DNA from: Rubrivivax sp.
GTDB taxonomy: Bacteria > Pseudomonadota > Gammaproteobacteria > Burkholderiales > Burkholderiaceae_C
Length of the DNA: 64,000 bases
Direction of reading: 5' to 3'
NCBI GenBank assembly: GCA_027485165.1
Contig: JAIXRN010000094.1
Coordinates: forward strand, 1 to 64,000
The position numbers and the translations under genes are program-made. Each line of letters opens with the position of its first letter. Positions within the stretch are counted from its first letter, which is position 1. Shown here one piece after another: positions 17,605-25,061 of the stretch. The notes beneath the pieces were generated by a model. It made no database searches, had not been told where the DNA came from, and saw only the letters and a program-made list of their open reading frames with translations.

Positions 17605-19836
17605 ATGCGACTCAACCTTCCTTCCGTGAGCCTGGCCGTGCTGTGCGCGGCGTTTTCCATCGGCACCGCCAGCGCCCAAGCCAGCAGCAAGCTGGCGCGC
17701 GACCTACAACCGGTCCTGACCGCCAGCACCACGCCCAAGCTGAACTGGGCGCGCGACGTGAACGGCCAGCGCTACGTGAAGGTGCTGATCGTCAGCAGCA
17801 GCAGCGACCCCGAACTGGCCGCACTGCGCAAGGCGGTGATGGACGCTGGCGGTTCCATCTACTACCGCTACAGCTCGGTGTTGGCCCTGGCGGCCCTGCT
17901 GCCAGCCAACAAGGTGAACGGCATCGCCGCCCGCAGCGACGTGCACAGCATCAGCCCGAACCGGCTGATGACGCGTTCTTCCAGCCGGCTGGAAGACATC
18001 ACCGGCGCGGCCGAAGTGCGCAACACCGGCACGACCAACTTCAACGGCATCCAGGGCCTGACAGGCCGCGGCATCGGCATTGCCGTGCTCGATTCCGGCA
18101 TCGCCTGGCAACACGCCAGCTTCAAGGGCGACGGCACCGGCGAAAGCCGGGTGCGCGAATCGATGAGCTTCACTGCTGCGGGCGACGCCGTGCGCGCCGG
18201 CGTGACCGACTGGAAGCCGGGCATCGACGTCTCGGGCGTGCTGTACCCCGGCAGCCCGTCGATGCAGAACTACCTGAACAAGATCCAGAACGCCTGGCAA
18301 CCCCGGCCCGACGCTTACGGCCACGGCACCCACGTGGCGGCAGTGGCAGCTGGCCGCGGCACTTACCAGGCGCTGGACACGACGGGCATTGCGCCCAACG
18401 CCAACCTGTTCGACATCCGCGTGCTCAACGACAAGGGCTACGGCCAGCTGTCGGACGTGCTGGCCGGGCTGGACTGGGTCATCTACTACGCGAAGTGGAA
18501 GAACATCCGCGTCATCAACCTGAGCCTGGGCGCTGATTCCACCGAATCCTGGCAGACCGACCCGCTGGCGCGCGCCGTGCGCAGCGCCGTGGCCCAGGGC
18601 CTGGTGGTGGTGGTGGCCGCGGGCAACTACGGCCGCACCCTGGCGGGCAAGGAAAGCTACGGCACCATCAGTTCGCCGGGGCACGAGCCCAGCGTCATCA
18701 CCGTGGGTTCGCTGAACGACAAGGGCACCGTGTCGCGCGGCGATGAAGTCATCAGTGGCTTCAGTTCGCGCGGGCCGACGCGTGGTTCGCGCGTCAACGC
18801 CCAAGGCGTGCGCGAATACGACAACCTCCTGAAGCCCGACCTGGTGGCCCCTGGCAACCGCATCGTGGCTGCCATGAGCGAAGACACCGTGGCAGCCGGC
18901 GGCAAGTGGAACGACCTGGCCACGCGCTACACCAGCGAGCTGACCGCCATCAGCGGCGCCGACCAGCGCCAGGACCGGGCGCTGATGCGCCTGAGCGGCA
19001 CGTCGGTGGCCGCGCCCGTGGTGGCCGGTGCCGTGGCCCTGCTGCTGGAAGCCAACCACGGCCTGACGCCGCCGATGGTGAAGGCCATCCTGCAGTACAC
19101 CGCCCAGCCCCTGGCCAATGCCAACCTGGTGCAGCAGGGTGCCGGCGCACTGAACATCGAAGGCGCGGTCGAGCTGGCCAAGGCCATCCGCAACGACATG
19201 ACGCAACGCCTGAACAGTGGCAACCCCATGCAGGCCGGCGAATCACTGCTGTGGTGGTCGGGTGCCACGCTGCCTGCACCGCGCTCGGTCATCAACGGGC
19301 AGACAGTGAACTGGTCGCGCCTGGTGTTTGCAGGCGGCAACCGCGTGCTCACGGGCGAAGCGCTGTTCCGCCAGTGGCAGGGCTGGTACGACCCCGAAGT
19401 GCTGTGGGTCGGCAACAAGGTGTGGCAGCTGAACACCCGCTGGTGGCCCAACACCAATGACACCTTCCCGATGGCGGTGACGGCTGCGTCAGCTGGCAAC
19501 CGCACCCTGGTGACGCCCGGCGTGGCGTCTTTGGTGGACCTGGCCGGGCGCACGTCCTGGAAGGGTGCGACCGGGGCCTTCATTCCCACGGCCCGACTGG
19601 CGTCCTGGGCCAGCAGTGGCCAGACGCTGAACCGCGGCATCGTGCTCAGCAACGGCCTGGTGATGAGCGAAGGCTTGGTCATGAGTGAAGGCCTGGTCAT
19701 GAGCGAAGGCCTGGTCATGAGCGAGGGCCTGGTGATGAGTGAAGGCCTGGTCATGAGCGAAGGCCTGGTGATGAGCGAAGCGGGCACCACCAACCCCGCG
19801 AACGCGCGCGAGAAGCTGGTCACGGGCGAGCCCTGA
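17605..19836 (+). CDS. Secreted S8 (subtilisin-like) serine peptidase with seven GLVMSE repeats, paralogue 1
   Basis: 743 residues: Sec signal (to about residue 25), an inhibitor-I9-like propeptide (about 45-120, ending DVHSISPNR), then a subtilase catalytic domain with Asp163 (AVLDSGIA), His240 (GHGTHVAAV) and Ser467 (LSGTSVAAPVVAG). After about residue 540 comes a C-terminal region rich in Trp and Gly shared with the next gene, then seven consecutive GLVMSE units and a tail ending TGEP. All catalytic residues are present, so it should be active outside the cell or at its surface. The next gene is a paralogue of similar architecture 87 bases downstream. Confidence 0.92.
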   Translation: MRLNLPSVSLAVLCAAFSIGTASAQASSKLARDLQPVLTASTTPKLNWARDVNGQRYVKVLIVSSSSDPELAALRKAVMDAGGSIYYRYSSVLALAALLPANKVNGIAARSDVHSISPNRLMTRSSSRLEDITGAAEVRNTGTTNFNGIQGLTGRGIGIAVLDSGIAWQHASFKGDGTGESRVRESMSFTAAGDAVRAGVTDWKPGIDVSGVLYPGSPSMQNYLNKIQNAWQPRPDAYGHGTHVAAVAAGRGTYQALDTTGIAPNANLFDIRVLNDKGYGQLSDVLAGLDWVIYYAKWKNIRVINLSLGADSTESWQTDPLARAVRSAVAQGLVVVVAAGNYGRTLAGKESYGTISSPGHEPSVITVGSLNDKGTVSRGDEVISGFSSRGPTRGSRVNAQGVREYDNLLKPDLVAPGNRIVAAMSEDTVAAGGKWNDLATRYTSELTAISGADQRQDRALMRLSGTSVAAPVVAGAVALLLEANHGLTPPMVKAILQYTAQPLANANLVQQGAGALNIEGAVELAKAIRNDMTQRLNSGNPMQAGESLLWWSGATLPAPRSVINGQTVNWSRLVFAGGNRVLTGEALFRQWQGWYDPEVLWVGNKVWQLNTRWWPNTNDTFPMAVTAASAGNRTLVTPGVASLVDLAGRTSWKGATGAFIPTARLASWASSGQTLNRGIVLSNGLVMSEGLVMSEGLVMSEGLVMSEGLVMSEGLVMSEGLVMSEAGTTNPANAREKLVTGEP
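19654..19779 (+). repeat. Seven tandem 18-bp units encoding GLVMSE (copy set 1)
   Basis: Seven in-frame units of the form GGCCTGGTSATGAGCGAA without gaps. Unit-to-unit differences are all third-position or TTG/CTG synonymous changes, so the peptide is invariant while the DNA has drifted. This implies selection on the protein repeat. Confidence 0.97.
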
Positions 19837-19866
19837 CGCGGCGGCCTGGCCCTGCCTTGCCTGCCC

Positions 19867-19889
19867 GGCGCCCCCTTCGCGGGGGTGCC
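19867..19889 (+). terminator. Hairpin between the two subtilase genes
   Basis: GGCGCCCCC and GGGGGTGCC form a nine-pair stem with one G-T wobble around a TTCGC loop, 30 bases past the first subtilase stop. There is no T-run, so it may be a pause or stability element rather than a full terminator. Confidence 0.5.
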
Positions 19890-19923
19890 GCCACCTTGCC
19901 GCCTGAAGCTTCACCTGCGCTCC

Positions 19924-22209
19924 ATGAAAAACCTCGTCTCCGCCTTCATCGTCCTGATCGAAACCCGTCTTGCCGCCCCCGTGCGGCGCCGCCCACTGGC
20001 GGCGGCTGCCCTGCTGGCCAGCTGCGGCCTGCTGGCCGCGCCGACAGCACAAGCGCAGACCCTGCTGAACAACCCGCTGACCAAGCTGGCCAGCGACCTG
20101 ACCCAGGTGCTGCTGTCACCGCTGATCCCTGCCGAAAGCTGGAGCCGCGAAATCGACGGCGTGCGCACCGTGCAGCTGGTGGTCGCCAGCAAGGGCAGTG
20201 ACGCCGACATGAGCAGCCTGCGCAGCTATGTGCTGCAGCTGGGCGGCGTGGTGCACGTGCGCCACAGCTTTGCGCGTTCGCTGACCGTACAGCTGCCCGC
20301 GCACCGCGTGGCCGCCCTCAGCCTGCACCCCGACGTGCTGAGCGTGGCCCCCAACCGCAAGGTGCGCCGCACCGCCAGCACGCTGGAACGCAGCAGCGGC
20401 ATCGACGGCGCCGCCGTGCGCGGCTACAGCAGCAACAGCTACAGCGGGCTGGACGGCAGCGGCGTGGGCATCGCGGTGATTGATTCCGGCGTGATGAGCC
20501 AGCACCGCAGCTTCGACGACCGGCTGGGCCTGTCGCGCGTGACGAAGAACCTGAACCTGCGCAACGCCAACATCGGAAACTGGCTGGGCAACGGCGACGG
20601 CAGCATCTCGCTGCAGCCGAACACCCTGGCGCTCAGCACCTACGAAACCGCCATCAGCGTGCTGTCCAGCAGCACCTTTGATGCCTACGGCCACGGCACG
20701 CACGTGGCCGCGGTGGCCGCCGGCCGCGGCTTCTACCAGACGCCCGACACCACCGGCATCGCCCCCGGCGCGAAGATCTACGACCTGAAGGTGCTGGACA
20801 GCGAAGGCCAGGGCACGCTGTCCGACGTGATCGAGGCCATCCAGTGGGTGGTGTTTCACGCCCGTGAATACAACATCCGCGTCATCAACCTCAGCGTCGC
20901 GGCCGACAGCACGCAAAGCTGGGAAACCGACCCGCTGTGCATCGCCGTGCGCAGCGCCACCGCTGCTGGCGTGACGGTGGTGGTGGCCGCAGGCAACTTC
21001 GGCCTGTCGGACCAGAACGAGCAGGTCTACGGCAGCATCAGCTCCCCGGGCAACGACCCCAGCGTCATCACCGTGGGTTCAGCCAACACGCGCGGCACCG
21101 TGGCGCGCGCCGACGACAGCATCAACCACTTCAGTTCACGCGGGCCCACGCGCGGCGGCAAGTGGGTGAACGGCACGTTCGTGGCCGACAACCTCATCAA
21201 GCCCGACCTGGTGGCCCCGGGCAACCGCGTGTTTGCCGCCGCCGCGCACCGGGCTTCGGTCCTGAATGCGCAGTGGGCCACGCTCGCGCAGACTTACCCG
21301 GCCCTGCTGGCCGAAACGGGCGCGCGCCAGGCCTACCGCGAAACGCTGATGTCGCTGTCGGGCACGTCCATCGCCGCGCCCGTGGTGTCTGGCGCCGTGG
21401 CGCTGATGCTGCAGGCCAATCCGGGGCTGACGCCGCCGCTGATCAAGGCCATCCTGCAATACAGCGCCCAGCCCCTGCCGGGCGCCAACCTGCTGCAGCA
21501 GGGCGCGGGCATGGTCAACATCGAAGGCGCCGTGGCCATCGCGCGCGCGCTGCGCACCGACATCGCCAGCGCGGCCGCCAGCGGCGCGCTGAAGCCGGGG
21601 CAGCCCATGCTGGCGGCCGGCAAGACCCTGCCCACCCCGCGCACCAGCCTGCCCAGCGGCAGCTTCGGCTGGTCGCGCATGGCGTTTGCCGGCGGCAACC
21701 AGGTGCTGGGCGGCGATGCGTTGATGTCCACCTACCAGGGCTTCTACAACCCGTCGCTCACCTGGGCTGGCACGGTGGTGCGCCAGCGCAAGCCGGTCTA
21801 CTGGAGTGGCCTGCTGATCCCCGCCAACACCTTCGTGCGCAGCTTCACCGACGTGCCGGCCGTCAACCAGACGCTGGTGACGCCCCTGGTCGTGAACGCT
21901 GGCGCCCTGGCCGGCATGACGTCGCCTCAGGGCCGCACGGGCCTGTTCCGCCCCACCGCCGAACTGGCCGCCTGGCTGGCCGGCGGCAGCGGCCCGGTGC
22001 TGAAGACCGGCGTGGTGCTGGGCAACGGCCTGGTGATGAGCGAAGGCCTGGTGATGAGTGAAGGGCTCGTCATGAGCGAAGGCTTGGTGATGAGCGAAGG
22101 CCTCGTCATGAGCGAGGGCCTGGTGATGAGCGAAGGCCTGGTGATGAGCGAAACCGGCCAGAAGCTGGTGCGCTTCAACACCAGCGGCGCGCTGCGCGGC
22201 GAGCCCTGA
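19924..22209 (+). CDS. Secreted S8 (subtilisin-like) serine peptidase with seven GLVMSE repeats, paralogue 2
   Basis: 761 residues with the same order as its upstream paralogue: extended signal region ending near APTAQAQ, I9-like propeptide, catalytic Asp187 (AVIDSGVM), His257 (GHGTHVAAV) and Ser482 (LSGTSIAAPVVSG), a shared post-catalytic region (WSRMAFAGGNQVLGGDAL), seven GLVMSE units and a tail ending RGEP. The signal peptide has a longer basic n-region than usual. The strong similarity and adjacency indicate tandem duplication, yet the propeptides and tails have diverged clearly. ATG 19924 is the start nearest the signal. Confidence 0.92.
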   Translation: MKNLVSAFIVLIETRLAAPVRRRPLAAAALLASCGLLAAPTAQAQTLLNNPLTKLASDLTQVLLSPLIPAESWSREIDGVRTVQLVVASKGSDADMSSLRSYVLQLGGVVHVRHSFARSLTVQLPAHRVAALSLHPDVLSVAPNRKVRRTASTLERSSGIDGAAVRGYSSNSYSGLDGSGVGIAVIDSGVMSQHRSFDDRLGLSRVTKNLNLRNANIGNWLGNGDGSISLQPNTLALSTYETAISVLSSSTFDAYGHGTHVAAVAAGRGFYQTPDTTGIAPGAKIYDLKVLDSEGQGTLSDVIEAIQWVVFHAREYNIRVINLSVAADSTQSWETDPLCIAVRSATAAGVTVVVAAGNFGLSDQNEQVYGSISSPGNDPSVITVGSANTRGTVARADDSINHFSSRGPTRGGKWVNGTFVADNLIKPDLVAPGNRVFAAAAHRASVLNAQWATLAQTYPALLAETGARQAYRETLMSLSGTSIAAPVVSGAVALMLQANPGLTPPLIKAILQYSAQPLPGANLLQQGAGMVNIEGAVAIARALRTDIASAAASGALKPGQPMLAAGKTLPTPRTSLPSGSFGWSRMAFAGGNQVLGGDALMSTYQGFYNPSLTWAGTVVRQRKPVYWSGLLIPANTFVRSFTDVPAVNQTLVTPLVVNAGALAGMTSPQGRTGLFRPTAELAAWLAGGSGPVLKTGVVLGNGLVMSEGLVMSEGLVMSEGLVMSEGLVMSEGLVMSEGLVMSETGQKLVRFNTSGALRGEP
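22027..22152 (+). repeat. Seven tandem 18-bp units encoding GLVMSE (copy set 2)
   Basis: The same hexapeptide in the same copy number as in the neighbouring paralogue. Codons differ between units (CTG, CTC, TTG; GTG, GTC; AGC, AGT; GAA, GAG; GGC, GGG) and between the two genes, without one amino-acid change. Confidence 0.97.
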
Positions 22210-22230
22210 CGCGCCAGCAGGCACCGAGCC

Positions 22231-22253
22231 CGGTACGCCCGCCGGGCGTGCCG
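22231..22253 (+). terminator. Hairpin after the second subtilase gene
   Basis: CGGTACGCCC and GGGCGTGCCG form a ten-pair stem with one wobble around a three-base loop, 21 bases past the stop. No T-run follows. Confidence 0.45.
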
Positions 22254-22304
22254 GGCGCACTCAAGCTGGGCCAGCCCGCGCCGACAACAGAGGCAGGAGC
22301 CCCG

Positions 22305-24926
22305 ATGAACCCCAGCGGACCTGCCGACCCCCCTGCTGCGCCCGCCGCCGCGCCCAAGCCTACCGGGCTGGAGCGGCTGCATGCCTCGCTGATGCCCGAC
22401 TACAACCGCCCGGCTACCGTGTACTGGTGGGTGGCGGTGGGCGGCGGCAGCCTGGCCGTGGCCTGGTCGCTGTGGTGGCTGGCAGGCCAGGCCCTCCCGA
22501 CCCAGGTCCTGGTGCTGTCCGGCATGGCCATTGCCATGGCCGCGGCGCTGTTTCCCGTGCGCGTGGCCCACGCCACCAACAGCTTCACGGCCGGCGAGAC
22601 CTTCATCTTCCTGCTGCTGCTGATGCATGGCCCGCAGGCCGCCGTACTCGCTGCCGCTGGCGAGGCCTTCATCGGCAGCGTGCGCACGTCCAAACGCTGG
22701 ACCAGCCGGCTGGCCAGCCCGGCCATGGCGGCGCTGGCGATGCTGGCCGTCGGCGCGGCTTTTCAGGCCGCGTCGGCTGAACTGCAGCGCCGCGGCGCCC
22801 TGCACCCGGGCCTGCTGGTGGGCCTGGCCATGTGCTTTGCGCTCGCCTACTTCTTCGTCAACACCCTGCTGGTGACGGCGGTGTTCCGCCTGAAACGGGG
22901 TGAGTGGTGGACGGCGGCCGACCTCTTCGCCGTCTTCGGCTGGGTAGGCATCGCCTACGCTGGCAGTGCCACAGTGGCGGTGCTGCTGTTCCTGACGTAT
23001 CAACAGTCGGGCCTGGGCGTGCTGCTGGCCACCGTGCCTTTGCTGGGCATGCTGCTCGCCACGCTGCACTACTTTTTCCGCCAGCAGGAAGCCGCCGAAA
23101 CCGTGCGACGGGCCAGCGCTGAAGCCAGTGAACGTGAAGCCGAGCTGGCCGCACGCCATGTGCGCGAGCTGCAGGCCAGCGAACGCCGCTTCCACAGTGC
23201 CTTCACCCACGCCAGCATCGGCATGGCCCTGCTGGGCTTCGACGGCGAAGTGCTGCAGGCCAACGACGCCCTGCGCGAACTGCTGGGCCAGGACGATGCT
23301 GCTCTGGCCGGCCATGCCTTTGCCCTGCATGTGCATGTCGAAGACCGCCCGGCCCTGCAGCAGGCCCTGGCGGGCGTGCGGGCCGAAGGCTTCGAGGGCT
23401 TCGCCTTGGAAATGCGCTGCCGCCACCGCGACGGCCGCGACGTCTGGGTGGCCGCACACGTGGCGCACTTCAGCGAACCCGACGCCACCGCGCCCTGCCT
23501 GATCCTGCAGACCCAGGACGTGAGCGCGCGCCGCGCCGCCGAAGCCGGGCTGCACCACATCGCGTTCCACGACAGCCTGACTGGCCTGCCCAACCGCCGC
23601 CGTTTCCACGAACTGCTGGGCCAGGCCGTGGACAAGGCCGAACGCGACCCGGCCGAAGCCTTCGCGGTGATGTTCCTGGACTTCGACCGCTTCAAGCTCA
23701 TCAACGACAGCCTGGGCCACAGCGCCGGCGACGACTTCCTGGTGCAGGTCTCGCAGCGCATCGCCGGCTGCATGCGCGCACACGACGTGGTGGCGCGGCT
23801 GGGCGGCGACGAATTCGCCGTGCTGGTGCAGCGCCTGGACAACGACCGCATCGCACTCAGCCTGGCCGACCGGCTGCTGGAAGCGCTGAAGCAGCCCTAT
23901 CAGGTGGCCGGTACCGCCATCAACAGCAGCGCCAGCATCGGCATCACGTTCAGCAGCTTCGGCCACCGCTGCACCGAAGACGTGCTGCGCGACGCCGACA
24001 CCGCCATGTACAAGGCCAAGGGTGCAGGCAAGGCGCGCTACGCGCTGTTCGACGCCAGCCTGCACATCGAAGTGGCCAACCGCCTGCGCCTGGAAGGCGA
24101 CCTGCGCCGCGCCATCGACGAAGGCCAGCTGAGCGTGGCCTACCAGCCGCTGTTCGACCTGAACAGCGGCCACATCAGCGGCTTCGAAGCGCTGGCGCGC
24201 TGGCGCCATGCGAAGGACGGCGACATCAGCCCGGCGGCCTTCATCCCCATCGCCGAAGAAGCCGGGCTGATCCAGCGCGTCAGCGACTTCGTGCTGAACT
24301 GCGCCTGCCGCCAGCTGGTGCAGTGGCAGACGCTGGACCCGGCGCTGCAGCACCTGACGATCAGCGTCAACGTCTCGGGCAACGACATCGCGCACAGCGC
24401 CTTCGTCGCCCGCGTCACGCGCGCGCTGGTGGAAAGCGGCCTGCGCGCCCAGCACCTGACGCTGGAGCTGACGGAAAACATCCTGATGGCGCGCCTGGAA
24501 GCCGCCCTGCCGATGCTGGGCCAGCTGCGCCAGCTGGGCGTGACGCTGGCGGTGGACGATTTCGGCACCGGCTATTCGTCGCTGAGCCACCTGTCCAGCC
24601 TGCCCATCGACACGCTGAAGATCGACCGCAGCTTCGTCAAGCGGCTGAACGTCAACACCAAGGAAGCGGCCGTGGTGCGCGCGATCGCGCTGCTGGGGCT
24701 GTCGCTGGGCAAGACCGTGGTGGCCGAGGGCGTGGAAACCGCTGAACAAGCCGAGCAGCTGCGCGACATGGGCTGCCAGCTGGGCCAGGGCTACCACCTG
24801 GGCAAGCCCATGCCGGCCGAGACCGTGACCGAGCTGCTCCTGGACAGCGTGCCCATGGCGCCAGCCGCCGCCAGCGAAGGCCTGCTGTACGGCGCGCTCA
24901 CGCAACCCGCCACGCTGCTGCACTGA
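22305..24926 (+). CDS. Membrane PAS-GGDEF-EAL protein (c-di-GMP turnover), paralogue 1
   Basis: 873 residues: about seven hydrophobic segments (residues 40-260) forming an N-terminal membrane sensor, a short coiled segment rich in Glu/Ala/Arg (265-300), a PAS domain (about 300-410, FTHASIGMALLGFDGEVLQAN), a GGDEF domain with intact GGDEF at 500-504, and an EAL domain with EAL at 628-630, LELTENIL and DDFGTGYSSL. Both cyclase and phosphodiesterase signatures are intact, so output direction cannot be predicted. AGGAG precedes the ATG at good spacing. It lies directly behind the subtilase pair and before its own paralogue. Confidence 0.94.
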   Translation: MNPSGPADPPAAPAAAPKPTGLERLHASLMPDYNRPATVYWWVAVGGGSLAVAWSLWWLAGQALPTQVLVLSGMAIAMAAALFPVRVAHATNSFTAGETFIFLLLLMHGPQAAVLAAAGEAFIGSVRTSKRWTSRLASPAMAALAMLAVGAAFQAASAELQRRGALHPGLLVGLAMCFALAYFFVNTLLVTAVFRLKRGEWWTAADLFAVFGWVGIAYAGSATVAVLLFLTYQQSGLGVLLATVPLLGMLLATLHYFFRQQEAAETVRRASAEASEREAELAARHVRELQASERRFHSAFTHASIGMALLGFDGEVLQANDALRELLGQDDAALAGHAFALHVHVEDRPALQQALAGVRAEGFEGFALEMRCRHRDGRDVWVAAHVAHFSEPDATAPCLILQTQDVSARRAAEAGLHHIAFHDSLTGLPNRRRFHELLGQAVDKAERDPAEAFAVMFLDFDRFKLINDSLGHSAGDDFLVQVSQRIAGCMRAHDVVARLGGDEFAVLVQRLDNDRIALSLADRLLEALKQPYQVAGTAINSSASIGITFSSFGHRCTEDVLRDADTAMYKAKGAGKARYALFDASLHIEVANRLRLEGDLRRAIDEGQLSVAYQPLFDLNSGHISGFEALARWRHAKDGDISPAAFIPIAEEAGLIQRVSDFVLNCACRQLVQWQTLDPALQHLTISVNVSGNDIAHSAFVARVTRALVESGLRAQHLTLELTENILMARLEAALPMLGQLRQLGVTLAVDDFGTGYSSLSHLSSLPIDTLKIDRSFVKRLNVNTKEAAVVRAIALLGLSLGKTVVAEGVETAEQAEQLRDMGCQLGQGYHLGKPMPAETVTELLLDSVPMAPAAASEGLLYGALTQPATLLH

Positions 24927-25061
24927 ACACCCGGCCCCGCGCGCCGTGCGGGGCGTGCAGGCGGCAAGGGCCGACCCCCCATGTTTTCGGGGTGTGAGCA
25001 GGCACTCCCCGGGGGCCGCAGGCGCAGTTGTGCCACTTCGGCCTGGCAGCGGCGGTTGACA

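Noticed and set aside
19654..19779. CRISPR-like array because of regular 18-bp repeats
   Set aside because: Units are contiguous without spacers, in frame, and encode an invariant hexapeptide in a protease.
21927..24923. A ~1000-codon open frame antisense to the second subtilase and first GGDEF-EAL gene
   Set aside because: It is a by-product of high GC and codon bias opposite real genes; its translation is low-complexity His/Gln/Ala/Arg-rich with no domain.
24927..25061. Possible c-di-GMP riboswitch between the two GGDEF-EAL genes
   Set aside because: No GEMM-type core or paired helices that I can recognise; only GC-rich spacer with short C/G runs.
25056..25061. TTGACA just before a GGDEF-EAL start as a -35 box
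   Set aside because: A promoter there would start inside the coding region; no matching -10 upstream of the start.
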